DNA of 64,000 bases from Paraspadella gotoi (lineage: Eukaryota; Chaetognatha). The DNA lies in contig CM119269.1 of the NCBI GenBank assembly GCA_051294375.1, forward strand, positions 708,272 to 772,271. Direction: 5' to 3'. Position 1 is the stretch's first letter. Every line of letters begins with the position of its first letter. Under the pieces are notes generated by a model. The model did not search any database, had not been told where the DNA came from, and saw only the letters and a program-made list of their open reading frames with translations. The position numbers were made by a program, and so were the translations under genes. This document shows positions 11,664-22,861 of the stretch, piece after piece.

Positions 11664-11821
11664 CTGGAGGATACGAATTTAATTAGAGCTGGCAAAAAAA
11701 TTCTTTACATAGATACATAACATGCGTTACATTTCCATAATACCATTTATAAATTGGTTTAAGGTTTTTTTTATGGTTTTTTTAATTTAAATTTTTTATT
11801 TATGTATTCGTTTAATAGCAA

Positions 11822-13138
11822 ATGGGCAACTCATTGGATTTACATTCGGCGATTAATGGATTAGCTTCAAATTTAACGGACTCGACATTAGAGTCAATAC
11901 CTCCTCCAGAACCGGTCGTCATTCGATTCAGGCGGAGAGACTTTGGGTACCGACTACTAGCTGATTAACGATAACAATTTTCCTGGAGCGCGAAAAGCAT
12001 AAAATGAAAAATACATTCAAATAACATTCAAAACCGGCAGGTCAGGCTCTTTGCGATCGGAGATCTCTTTGGAGATCGCTCGTCTCGGCCATCAATGTCC
12101 GATCCACGGAATCGAGGAACGGACGTTAACGTCGACCATGGACGACGATTTCGAGCAAATTAAAGTGCACCAATCTTCATACGATACGTCATTCAACGCT
12201 CGAGGAAGAGAGAGGGCACCTCTTGGGGAGCGTCTAGTCGTAGGACCGCACTTGTATCAAAATGGGAGGCTGAGAAGAGGAATTGGCGGAGAGTCTGACT
12301 TCAGCACGAGAAGCGGTAAAGAAATCGGAGTTATTAAAAAAAAAAAAAAAAAAATCCCTCATGGAGTCTTCCCTTTCTTTTAGAAATACTATCACAGTTA
12401 AACCAAAGCGCCAACAATATAAAGGAAAGCGAATCGGTTCGAAATACCCGCCAACTGGCCATGAACGTTTCGAACACTGCGACGATAAAAAAGGCCAATA
12501 AGGAGAGAATCGTTGAGTCGCGAAAAAAAGTCAAAGGAAAGCAACACCCTTGTCATCATAACCAACATCTCGTTTCGAACGCAGCGACCATGAAGAAGGC
12601 GAATGACGAGAAAATTGTCGAGTCGCCGAAAGAAATGGAACTCAAGCGACGTCCTCGTCGTCGTAACCAAAATCACTCTCATTGCGCATCTTTAGCCAAA
12701 GTCGCTCAAATGGAAAAACCGAGGTTGACGACCGCCAAAGACGATTGGAAAAAAATTATTGGCAGTGATGACATCGGCGGCCACGGGGACTTTTCGTCCG
12801 AAGCGAAACGAGGCGCTGATCCCAACTGGTCCAAGATTTCCTCAACCAAAGAGAGCGCGAGATGGAGAGTGGTGCAGGAAATCGTCGACTCTACCAGGAC
12901 GGAAATCGGAAAATCGGTGGCGGACAAGCGCGGTGCGGGAGACGCCGTTGAAAAAAAACCAGTAGAAATCGTGAAGAATCGAACAAAGATGGACGATCGA
13001 AAATTAAACGGGGAAAAAACGCGGTTTACAACGAGAAAAGTCGTAGAAAAAAGTTGGGCGGAGGATTTGGCGGGAATTACGACCAAGTACTTGGAAGCTC
13101 TCTGGTCCATTGTCGCTCGCAGCTGTCCTTTAGCGTGA
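11822..13138 (+). CDS. unrecognised three-exon gene, 384 residues, nested opposite NF-YA
   Basis: Exons 11822-11946, 12041-12315 and 12384-13138 join in frame across two short introns (94 and 68 bp). Acceptors are AACCGGCAG and TTTCTTTTAG; donors are GG|GTACCG and GCG|GTAAAG. An AATAAA follows at about 13296. The N terminus starts MGNSLDLHSAINGLASNL. Exon 3 begins EILSQLNQSANNIKESESVR and contains a duplicated ~33-residue block (VSNTATIKKANKERIVES and VSNAATMKKANDEKIVES). The rest is basic and low in hydrophobic residues, with no membrane segment. The C terminus is SWAEDLAGITTKYLEALWSI followed by nine more residues. I do not recognise the family. A TTTAATAG acceptor-like site just before the ATG means further 5' exons are possible. 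The gene lies on the strand opposite NF-YA, between that gene's main and alternative last exons. Confidence 0.6.
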
Positions 13139-14091
13139 TGTAAAGGGAAAAAAAGTGTGAAAGCGACGAAGCAACTCTAATCCCTACATATTGTCTCTCA
13201 TTCCGTTAATCCGATATGGAAAGCGAAAAGATAAATTATTAAGGGATTTAGGAAATTGTGTGTCTAAATTCCAAAGTAAAATTTCAAAACCTTAAAATAA
13301 AAAAAACTTGTGTGTATTTATTAACCAGAGCAAACAATGTCGGTTCTGCTTACGATAATTTAGCGGTAAGCATCTAATCAGAGGGTAAATCATGATAAAA
13401 ATTCAATTTTTAAACATAACAGATCATTATATAACTAATTATAACATTTTTTAATAAATAAATAAAAAAATCTATCAATCAATCAATCAATAGTTACTTG
13501 CCAATCATCATTTTACCATTATTTTCTGATTATCACTTCCTGATTAACACTTTTTGATTGCCACGTCCTGATTATCATTTCATGATAATCTCTCAAAGAT
13601 CGCCAATTCACGACTCACTATTTTCAATTCATGATTTTCAATTCTTCATTTTTCTTTTTTTATCAATTTAAATTTTTTCCCTGGCACGATTCGATCAAAA
13701 CTATATAAACCAGCGCAATCATATACTTTCCTTCCCACCCACAAAATTTTATTTCAATCCTTCCAACCAATTATAAATAATTGTAATAAATTAAATAAAT
13801 ATTAAATAAATAAATAAATTAAATAAATATGACTTGTTTTTTCCATTTAAATTCGATTCCATCGAAACTTTATATCCAGCTCAATCATACATATTTTATT
13901 ATTTAATCATACCGACACAGAAAATTTTATCTCAATCTATTCATCCGATCATCCAGAGTTTAATGCTCAGGACGGACGGATATTTTTTTAACATAATTAT
14001 TCTTAATTCGATGTTCTAACATATATAAGTGAATGACCGACAAAGTGGAATTTGCTATAAGTAGACCCGACCAAAAATTTGGAAATAAGTT
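13139..14091. other. AT-rich intergenic/intronic stretch, no gene seen
   Basis: Beyond the AATAAA at about 13296 that may end the plus-strand gene, this stretch holds short AT-rich runs (ATCAATCA, TTAAATAAATA repeats) and no frame with coding character. Confidence 0.6.
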
Positions 14092-16427
14092 TTACAGACT
14101 ACAATCAGTCGAGGTGGAACCTTGGTGATCGTCGCCAAACTCGGCATTGAGATCCCCTGGATGCATCTGCGGCAAAGAATGTTCGGGGTGGCGCGTGTAG
14201 CGGCCTCCTTCGCCGCGCACTCGATTCATGGCGTGACGGTGACGAGACTCGTGAAGATACTTTTTTCGTTCCTTAGGTATCTTGCCTAGGAGGAGGTAAC
14301 AACGGTGAGAGGGATAATATCATAAATGACGTCGAAATGAAAAGAAGCCAAGGTATTGTATCCACTGGCGCAACAGCAGACCTTCAGCCTCGAGCCTGGC
14401 CCTCGCCTGACGTCGCTTCAAAATTCTGTGATACTGTTTGGCGTTGACGTAAAGAGGTTCCTCTTCCATCAGCTCAGCGCCACCAGAAATCGGGACCCGC
14501 TGTAGAGTGGGAACTCCACCCGGGCTGTTTACCATCATTATGACCTAAACATCGAATGTTGAAAGATTAATTTTATTAAAGCTTATTTTCTTCAAATTCA
14601 ATCTAAAATATTTCATAAAGAAATTAAAGATACAAGCCCTTACCTGGGGTTTCTCCGTTTTCGTCTCCGCCGCAGGGGTGGGCGCTGCTGAGGCTGACGC
14701 ACTGGAGGTGGCCGTGGATTTCGCAGTTGCTTTCGTGGAAGGGGTCGTTACCGTGGTTGCGGCGGGGGCGGCGGCGGGTGCGGCAGGGGCCGGCTGAACC
14801 TGCGGCGTCGTTGATACAGTTTTTTGGGCGACGAAACTTGGCGTTGGCGTTTCGGAGATTGCCGGTTGGGACGCCTGCAGAACTTGTGAACCTAAAACCG
14901 AATCAAATGTAAAAGAGTAATTAACTAATATTCCAGAGGAATTAATAGAAACTTAAGTATAAATAAAATTATTAAAACAAAGATACTGCTGAAATGGAAA
15001 ACGTGGAATGCTTTTACATTCGAAAATTTAGGGCCAAGGAGCTGCAAAAAGGTAAATAATATACATTGTACAAGTAATAATGGCCTAATCGAAAAAGAAC
15101 GCCAACTTAAACAATATTGCTTACCCTCCGACGAGATTGTGAGAACTTGTCCGGAAGGAATCTGAACGCTTCCATCGGCTTGCACCATCGTAGGCTGATA
15201 GAGAAGAGTTTGCCCATCTAGTGTTTGAATGAGTTGAGTCCCGGGCTGTTGAGCGACTTGCTTTAATCCTTGCAGTTGACCTTGAGATATCCCGGAAATA
15301 GTCCTGGTCAAAGTGCTGATCTGTTTTGGTTGAACCTGTGCAACCGTTGTTTGCGGCGCCTGTATAATTATATTAATTAAGTATAATTATGTTGAAATCA
15401 GCGACGGGTGAAAGTCATAATGAAAACTAGGCTTTGTTTAATTTGAGACCCCTAAGCGGCCTATGAGAGAAGGAAGAGCAAGATTTTTCTATATAAATTA
15501 ACATAAGAAAGAAGACGATAAGTTTTGTAAGGAAAAAAAAAAAGATTTAGATATAATTTAATATTTAATAAAAAATAATAATTATAGGTAAAAACTAAAA
15601 TAAATTTAAGAATAAATAAAAATTTCTGAATTAAGAATAATTTTAAACATAGAAATAAATTTGGTTTAAAATAAATTAACTATTAATAAGTTTAAAATTC
15701 AAAATAATTTAAAAATTAAAGATTAAGGGTCAGGGATAAGTTCAAGGTTATGGATAAATTAAGGGTTAGGGTTAAGTTTAAGGTTAGGGATAAGTTTAGT
15801 GTTAAAGATAAAGATGAAGGCTTAAAAAAGTCTAAAAATGTCCGTTTTTATATAAATAAAATTCGTTGCAAACTAAAAACTGTCAATCTCTAAACATTTT
15901 AAACAACGAAAAAGAAAGGATTAATACAACAAGTTTAAATATAATTTTTAAATATTAAAGATAAGCTTTAAACTAAAAATACATTTAGAATTTAAAATTT
16001 TATTATAATTAAATTATTAAAAAAATTATATTATTAAAAATATTTAGTTAATTTGAAAGGAATTAAAAATAATGTTATCCTTATCAGTTATTTTAATTCA
16101 ATTCTAATAAAATAAGCATTTATAATATCTTTGTTGTACCGTTCCAAATTTTTTTTTTCGTGAAGAAACGAACTTTGTGTTTTTCTCCTCTTCTTTTTCC
16201 CATAGGCCCCTAAAAGGGTCTTATCTTAAATATGGCCAGAAACTAGATGACGGGACCTGTAAAACTTGAAGTTGCTGTCCTCCTACTTGAAGAAACTGTA
16301 CCGATTGTCCACTTGAGCTCATCGGTACCAAAATCTGCTGGCCGTTTAAAGTCTGCAGAATTTGAGTACCCTGCTGTTGATGCCCACTAGAATTTAGCAT
16401 AACGGGAGCTATGTGAAATCCATCCAT
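14092..16427 (-). CDS. NFYA: NF-YA, CCAAT-binding factor subunit A
   Basis: NF-YA joins the NF-YB/NF-YC histone-fold dimer and gives it specificity for CCAAT boxes in the nucleus. Exons: 16427-16257, 15359-15125, 14891-14644, 14544-14382, 14285-14092; all phases agree, giving about 336 residues. The N-terminal half is a Q-, S/T- and P-rich activation region (GTQILQTLNGQQILVPM, QVLTISSEG). The conserved core starts at EEEPLYVNAKQYHRILKRRQ (subunit association) and continues after the last intron with KIPKERKKYLHESRHRHAMN (DNA recognition) and RGEGGRY. The ATG at 16427 is the first in its frame in this exon; a 5' exon upstream cannot be excluded. An alternative last exon lies at 11663-11461. 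Confidence 0.93.
15715..15800 (+). repeat. degenerate TTAGGG-like repeats in an NF-YA intron
   Basis: A run of variants such as TTAAGGGTCAGGGATAAG, TTAAGGGTTAGGGTTAAG and AAGGTTAGGGATAAG. It resembles a decayed interstitial telomere-type array; it is short and imperfect. Confidence 0.45.
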
Positions 16428-17029
16428 TTTTCTGTTTGTTAATGTTCTCAAAGTAAAGAGCTGAAAAATAAAATTCTTGACTAGTAGTAGATAACAAGCA
16501 GTCAATTGGGGGGCCAATAGGAAAAAACAATTTAAATTATTACCCTATTGCCATGATGTAATTTAACAATTAAATAAACAAAATATTTTTAATCTTCCAA
16601 AAGATGCGAATAATTTTACAGGTAAAAAAGCCACCAATTGTTATGAAAACCTAATAATTTTCAATGATGCGTTACATGCAAAATAAATTCTTAAATAAAT
16701 AAATCTGATTCACGCTTTAAACTTTATCAGGTCGTGAATTTAAAAATAAAGCTCAATATTACAATAGAGTAAAGGTTTTAGAAATCACTGTAAGTGGAAT
16801 ATATAGAAAGTAAGGCACTCTTTCTCAGAAATCAGGAATAAAAAAGACATCTTCATTGGCATAGAATTAGACAAGATACATCATCAGATAAACAATAGGA
16901 ATGATTGGATCCAAACAGATTGTAAAACTTCCTTTAACAACCAATTAATATAAAACCAGGTTTCCCCAATTAACAAACCAATCAAAAACGACGAATTTAT
17001 TCTCTAAGTCTCAACTCTCCAGCCGAGAG

Positions 17030-18494
17030 TAGTGTTCCGATAACCGTTAACAGTTAACGGTTATTAACGGTTAAAATAATTTTAACTTAACCGTTAATAT
17101 ATTTATTTTAACGGTTAAATTCGGTTATTTTCAAGTATGATTTTTGTTATGAAAACTTTGATTTTTTAAGAAAATTTTTTTTTCCTTATTCTCCTTCCCT
17201 TTCTCACTATATTTCCCCCTCTCTCTGTTCTACATTTTCCCCTATTTTTTCTTTGTTATTTTCAACCCTTTTAATCTTTTTCTATTTTAATCTATTATCA
17301 TTTTTTTCTGCCCTTCCGGTATTTTTTTTACTTTCTCCCAATTGTTTTCGTTTTTCCTTTCAGCTAATTAAGCATTTACATCAAAGAATATTTTGAAATA
17401 TAATATGCATCTGCTTATATTTTTTTGCAAATCAAATTTTTACATGCAATAATATTCTATTTTGCTAATAAAAAAATAAATAATCTTTCTTCTTTTACTT
17501 TTTTTAGCTTTTTCTTTCAATTTTTAAAATGAACAAAGAAGTAAATATAATAAAGCCGATGAATGAAAAATTTTTTAAAAACTAAATAAAAAAAATTATT
17601 AGAAAACATTTTAAAAATGAACAATAGAAGGAATGAATCTTTGAAAGAACATTAAGGCTAACTAAAACTATCCTTCAATGATGATATACTTTACTTTAAT
17701 AAAATTTAAAAAAATATTTATTAATTAATAACTCTTTTGATCAATCGATCATTTAACAATTCAATTAAATAATTGATATTCATAATTAAGAGAAAACAAA
17801 GTTTATTTGTTTACAAACAACCGGTTTTTATTCCAAAAAACGGACATGTTTCGACTCTAGTTTTTCCGAGTCTACATCAGCGCGTGAGAGTCCTTTTTTT
17901 AAAAAATAAAACCTGTTGTTTGTAAACAAATAAACTTTGCTTTCACTTAACTATAAACGTAACGAAAAGAAAGTCTTAATACAATATTTATAATTATATT
18001 ATATTTATGGTCATGGTTTATGAAAGACTAACAACAGAAACATGCTTTCAAGAAACTAAAAACTATCAAAATAATGAGGAAGAGAAATAGAAAAAGGAAA
18101 AGCAAAAACGAAAGAAAGAAAGAAAAAGAGAGAAAGAGAAAACAAATATACAGAATTAAAATTACATTGTGCTTTTTCTTTCATTGTCTTTTTTCATATT
18201 TTTATTATGCTATGAGGCAAAAAAATTTTTTATTATAATGCTGTTTTTTCAAACCAATTTTCTCATTTATCAACTATAATGTGTACCTCATCTATCTGAA
18301 ATAAAAGATAAAGACTATTCAGTAGCCGGAGTTTAGGAGAAAATACCATCAAATACTTTAGTTAGTTTCAAATATTAATATTTTAAATTTAAAGTTAAAT
18401 TATAAAATTAACCGATTTTAACGGTTAACCGTTAAAAACGTTAGTTTTAACGGTAAGCGAAGTTCCTCAAAAATTAACGGTTAACGGAACCCTA
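17030..18494. mobile_element. hAT-like non-autonomous DNA transposon, 1465 bp
   Basis: The ends are inverted: 5' TAGTGTTCCGATAACCGTTA and, read from the other strand, 3' TAGGGTTCCGTTAACCGTTA. The element is flanked by a perfect 8-bp duplication GCCGAGAG (17022-17029 and 18495-18502), the size made by hAT transposases. The TAGGGTTCC end also fits hAT. Many AACGGTTAA motifs lie near both ends. The interior is AT-rich, carries no transposase frame, and has a hammerhead-like palindromic insert at about 17798-17939. Confidence 0.8.
17798..17939 (-). ncRNA. palindrome-flanked hammerhead-like hairpin, copy 1
   Basis: Arms AAAGTTTATTTGTTTACAAA and its complement enclose a core read on the minus strand as CTGATGTAGACTCG, loop, GAGTCGAAACATGTC (17880-17843). 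The order CTGATG, stem, GAAA, short palindromic stem III (ACATGT) and GTC matches minimal hammerhead ribozymes of retroelements. Here the last core A is T, so activity is doubtful. Confidence 0.4.
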
Positions 18495-18604
18495 GCCGAG
18501 AGGGTTTTTCAGACCAACTTGTGAAACGGTGTAACATTTTTAATGCACGCTTCTTATAAGAATATGAAAGACCCCTCAGTCCTCAAGACTCCCAGAAACG
18601 TAAG

Positions 18605-19564
18605 TTAAGTTTTCCAAATCTTGTTGAAAAGATCCATAAAAGATTCATAAATCATGAAAGTTATGGCCACATCCAAACAAACCCTGGACAGTCTCGGCAC
18701 AGTTCCCTTGTAGAAAGCGAAGAAGCCTTCTTTCTTAAAGATCTCCATCGCGCAATGCAAAGAGTTCCGGTACTTGGAAGCTTCAAGCCCTTGCATCCGG
18801 GTCTTAACAACGTCAACTGGAGTATTCCCGTAGACAGATGCAGCACCGGCGATCGCTCCAAACAAGCCAGTCATCAGCTTAGGAACTTTCTTAGTTTTGT
18901 CTTCGCCTCTATACAGGTCCTGTAGCGAGAGTAGAACCCAAAAACGAATGGCTTGGTTGGATCCCTGTTTGACTATTGTAGGAGTTAAGCCTTTGTAACA
19001 ACCCGAAAGGCCTTCGGTTTTAATGATGGTTCGGACGCCATGGAAAAATCCCTTAAACTTGGGGTTGCTGCTCGTCTGGTCATTGATAAACTTGACTTTC
19101 AAAGTCTCCATTGGCGTGACGGCAAAAATGGCTTCCATCATACCCGCCCCTAAGCCGCACAACAGCTTTTTGCCGCCGGTGAGTTGGCCGTGGTCGTCCG
19201 CAAATCGCCGCTTCAAAGACTCGAATGCTCCGAAACGGACAGCGGACTTGGGTATAGAACCGTACAGCAAAACCGACAAGCCGCGATAAAGCCCGAAAAA
19301 CCCGTAGCCGCGAACAGTCTTCTTAACGCAATCAATGGGGCCAGTGTACTGCTTGACCGCGCCGGTTTTTTCGTCCAGTTGCAGTTGAGTCTTAACGTAC
19401 TCTGTAGGGAAAGTTATGCAAATCTCTATACCGCCCGTAATACCGCCGGCGAGTATGCCTTTGCAGGTTTTGGCAGATGGAAGTAGCGAAGCCATCGTGA
19501 ACGAAGTCGCTTTCGGTGGCGAGCTAGCATACGCCGAATTATTATTGTTTGACGAATCGCTCAT
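18605..19564 (-). CDS. SLC25A1: mitochondrial tricarboxylate (citrate) carrier
   Basis: An inner-membrane exchanger moving citrate out of mitochondria against malate, supplying cytosolic acetyl-CoA. The 319-residue frame is uninterrupted and at the family's usual length. Three mitochondrial-carrier repeats are visible, each with a Px[DE]xx[KR] signature: PTEYVK, PMETLK and PVDVVK. Characteristic carrier sequences include [37 protein letters not shown] and [12 protein letters not shown]. The ATG sits one base after a TCATTGCAG acceptor (19567-19566), so a 5' UTR intron is likely and the CDS itself is intronless. The N-terminal 30 residues are Ser/Asn-rich and variable. Four CCAAT boxes lie 180-340 bp upstream. 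Confidence 0.95.
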   Translation of the reverse strand: MSDSSNNNNSAYASSPPKATSFTMASLLPSAKTCKGILAGGITGGIEICITFPTEYVKTQLQLDEKTGAVKQYTGPIDCVKKTVRGYGFFGLYRGLSVLLYGSIPKSAVRFGAFESLKRRFADDHGQLTGGKKLLCGLGAGMMEAIFAVTPMETLKVKFINDQTSSNPKFKGFFHGVRTIIKTEGLSGCYKGLTPTIVKQGSNQAIRFWVLLSLQDLYRGEDKTKKVPKLMTGLFGAIAGAASVYGNTPVDVVKTRMQGLEASKYRNSLHCAMEIFKKEGFFAFYKGTVPRLSRVCLDVAITFMIYESFMDLFNKIWKT

Positions 19565-19740
19565 TCTGCAATGATTAAAACAAAAACTAGTACAATGTTA
19601 ACACGTTTTTTGAAATTTTAGTACGTATAATGTCAGATTAAGTACTATGAATAAAAAAAAGTAAATTTTCCCGGTAGGCGATCACCTGATCCCAGGGTTG
19701 ACTATTTACTCTTTTTTTTAACAGAAAACAAATCAAGGAA

Positions 19741-19900
19741 CCAATAACTTTTAACCGCGTTTCGCGCAGCCAATGGTAACGGGAATTTTACACGACACGG
19801 TAAGAGCGCGCGGGCGATGAAACGATGGCACTAACCAGTGAGTGACCAATGGCAAAATACGAAGAATGGCAAACGAGGCGCACTGGCATAAAAGACCAAT
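19741..19900. promoter_or_regulatory. CCAAT-box cluster upstream of the citrate carrier
   Basis: CCAAT occurs at 19741-19745, 19770-19774, 19846-19850 and 19896-19900, all on the plus strand. The last three read AGCCAATGG, GACCAATGG and GACCAATGG, matching the NF-Y consensus RRCCAATSR. They fall where the promoter of the minus-strand SLC25A1 gene should be. Use by NF-Y is inferred. Confidence 0.55.
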
Positions 19901-20685
19901 GGTGGTCGACAGTTGGAGCAACAAAGGAAGCTAATTCGTTGATCCACTCAGACTTTAGAGGGACAACGACGACGACGACGAAAACGACGACGACACTAAC
20001 GATCACGGCTTGCCAACAAAAGGGAAACGAGGACCGAGAACCAATTCTCTTGTTTATTCTCATTAATAATTATTAATTAATTATTAATTAATTATTAATA
20101 TTGAATTTTGAAAATCATTATAATTTGGCCCAAATTTTATGTAATACTTAAAGGAGTAAAACTGAGAGGAGATATCGCAAAAGGGTAACACATTCCGAAA
20201 CCGTCCAAATTGTAATGAATTAGTACAACCAATATAGAAATTATCCATCCATTCATTAAATCAATTTGATTCCAACCTGTGCCACTTGGTTTAACGTTAA
20301 GGCCGCCTTTCCTCAAGCAAGATAATTACATAATCAGAGTCCCGACCAAGCAATCTTTCACTCTCTGTCTTTCCAGTCCGGTTTCTTATCCCAGAGTCTA
20401 TGAAGTGGTACGGCTTGCTATATGATGAAACAAAGTTTAAAAACTAACACTAACTAACAATGAACGATTGTACTATTATTTTAGTATTTGTAATTATTAC
20501 AATGTATATAGATATTTTTCAAATGAAACTTCAATTAAATATTTAACGTTTACATAGATATGGGACAGTCGTGGCAGTTATTAATATAAATAAATTAGGG
20601 ACTTTTCTTATATACGAGACTTCTGCTTTATAAATTTATGAGGCTTGTAATATTTTCCTTTTTTCCTGTCATCCTTTATCAAACT

Positions 20686-20829
20686 GGCGGGCACAAAACG
20701 TTTTGCCATAACTGGCTGTCAACCAAAGAAAATATTCCAAGTCACTGCATTCCAGGAGGGGTCAATAACTCATTGACTTTGTTTATAAATATTAAGTTGA
20801 CAGCCATGGCAAAACTTTTTGTGTCCGCC
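20686..20829. mobile_element. 144-bp MITE-like element with ~35-bp inverted ends
   Basis: GGCGGGCACAAAACGTTTTG ... CTGTCAAC at the left is mirrored by GTTGACAGCC ... TTTTGTGTCCGCC at the right, with about 75 bp between. It has no coding capacity. The superfamily is not clear because a target duplication cannot be seen. Confidence 0.6.
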
Positions 20830-21283
20830 GTACTCAGAGAGATCAACGTTGTATTTGCGAGCATTTTGACGCCACATATTTGTTTTATTTAAAGGAACAG
20901 TTGTTGAAAAGTGTTGCGGTTACATTCGTCTCAGAAGATGCGAAGAGGAGGAGAATTTCAACGAAGAGTGTTTGACGCGAGAGTACTTCTCGCTGCCTTG
21001 GAGATGCAGTTTCGCCCAAATTCACCTTCCGTCAGATTTCCATTTCTGGAAATTTTCTTCTCTTTTTTTTCAAGCCAGACTTTTTTTGAGGAAGGGGTGA
21101 TGGTTCTGTGGTTTCTTTCAAATTCCCAGCTAAAAAGAAAAGTTTTAAATTTTTTTTTGAAAAAATTTTGAGAAACGAACTCTGAAACAAAACGGTTTAT
21201 CAAAATTTCGCCATAATGCGTAACAATTTAAAGCGATACGTATGTACTGTCTAATTTCTTAGTATAACAAAAAAGTTTTGGAG

Positions 21284-21370
21284 GCCCTGACGGCCTTGCC
21301 TCGTGGGAAAAGTGCATTTGCCAAATGTTAAGAAGGTGGGCGAGGTTCGATCCTCACAGTGATTAAAATC
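21284..21370 (+). repeat. tRNA-like B-box repeat
   Basis: GGTTCGATCCTCAC at about 21346-21359 is a good pol III B box, preceded by a GC-rich leader (GGAGGCCCTGACGGCCTTGC) that could be a decayed tRNA-derived head, and followed within 20 bp by an A-rich tail. A functional tRNA cloverleaf is not apparent. Confidence 0.35.
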
Positions 21371-21651
21371 AAAGATGAAAAAAAAAATCGAAAGTTCGGG
21401 TGTAACACTAACAATGCCAGTGGCCGCATCATCTCAAGGTCAAGAACTTGAGAGGAAAACAAAAACTTATATACTTATGTAAACAATACTTAGTTGATTC
21501 GTATATTTTTTCTTGACTTTGAAATGCTGCTGCCGCTGGCACCATAACTATTATAGTCGTATTCTAGTTAAAAAATAATGAATCTAATAAATTGCCCGAA
21601 CGGTGCACTAAAATCCACCTACCGTTCATCAGCGGCCTTTGCTGCAGGGGG

Positions 21652-21768
21652 CAAAGGTCCGGGGTTTTAACCCGGTGGCCGCCCAGCAGTTTACGGGGAC
21701 GGGCCGCTCAATCCGCCTGTAACTCGAGGTTACAGCCTTGTCCGTAGCTCGGAACTGCTTAATGCTTA
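21652..21768 (+). repeat. SINE-like dispersed repeat, copy 2
   Basis: Diverged relative of 5474-5592: AAAGGTCCGGGG, ACCCGGTGGCCGC, GGGGACGGGCCG and ACTGCTTAATG in the same order. It sits between the citrate carrier and the RhoGEF gene. Confidence 0.5.
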
Positions 21769-22501
21769 TATCGAACGGTTCTATCACTAACTCATAACAA
21801 TTATTCTGTCTCTTCACCCGTTAAAATCGTTTTACAGTTTGCCAAATAACCTTTTTGAACGAAGCGTGCCAAGGAATAGCTTTTTAAAATCTAGCCGTTT
21901 AACAAACCGTCAAACGAATATTCCAACGTTTAAGTATTTAAAAAAAATCAACTCCTTACATCTTACATCGAGAGCTGCCTGCTTCCATCATCTTGCACTC
22001 GATTTTCCTTCGATTTTCTTATTTTCCTATCAACGCCCATCAAATCCGCTGTCCTCACTCGTCAAACATAATTTGTTCGGAAAAAAAAATGTAAAATAAC
22101 TGTCATCTTTTAAATTTTGGGGGCCAAGTTGTCTTCGTTGAGGCTCAAATTCAGTAAAATACTAGTAAAATTAACAAGACTTTCTCGTCCTCTCCTATCG
22201 CTTACACGATTTTTGTATTTTGTATTTGGGAAAAAGTTCCAAGACCAGATAAACAATTCGCCGCACCTTTCTCGAATTATCTCTCCGAATATTTGCAAGG
22301 AAAACTTCGAGTCGGACACCGCTTCCAGCACAACCTTCTAATTTTTTTTTTTTTTTTCGCCTGTTTTTACTCTCTTGTTTTAAAATATTCGCACCTCCTC
22401 TTTTTCTAAAACGCTCAACTTTTTTCCTCGCAAATTTATCTCTTTCTGCTGTATCACTGAGTTACACACTCTGTCGAAAATCTAGACACCCAAAATCGCT
22501 T

Positions 22502-22543
<42 letters not shown>

Positions 22544-22861
22544 CTCTCTCTGCCAATCCGTTTCAGAAACTTATTCTTTCGCCTCCCCCTTCTACCCTCT
22601 CTCTCTAGGCCGACCGAGAGGGATCGATGTAAAATGGATTTCGTTGCCTTCGGCTGCTGATGGAATTAAATCTTTGTTGTCATCTGCGGTCGTCGTCGAC
22701 GTCGTCCTAGCAGGGAGAGCAGCTCAGCCAAGAAGCGCAAAAAAAAAAATCACTGCTTTTTTTTTTTCAAAATAATACTCAAGTTCGAGCCGACCAAAAG
22801 ACAATGGCTTCGCTAAAAAGACGCGGGATAAAAATTAATTTTCACGCAATCTATCCTTGAC

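Larger units (their letters stand above)
16428..18604. other. intergenic region between NF-YA and the citrate carrier
   Basis: AT-rich DNA with no convincing exon. It is dominated by the hAT-like element at 17030-18494; the remainder is NF-YA upstream sequence and the downstream flank of the citrate carrier. Confidence 0.6.
19901..22861. other. intergenic region and probable 5' flank of the RhoGEF gene
   Basis: Holds the small repeats listed separately and, at 20221-20265, a piece also found at 30961 and 34914 (TACAACCAATATA followed by ATTATCCAT). Short frames (for example 20911-21171) lack conserved features. A (TC)n tract at 22505-22551 and a generally pyrimidine-rich stretch precede the RhoGEF start; its promoter is probably here but no TATA box is clear. 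Confidence 0.55.

Noticed and set aside
20638-20892. 84-codon frame
   Set aside because: Lies across the MITE-like inverted repeat and shows no coding character.
20911-21171. 86-codon frame MLRLHSSQKMRRGG...
   Set aside because: Ends in T-rich low complexity; no homology, no splice partner.
21284-21370. Functional tRNA gene
   Set aside because: Only a B box is clear; no complete cloverleaf or anticodon arm could be drawn.
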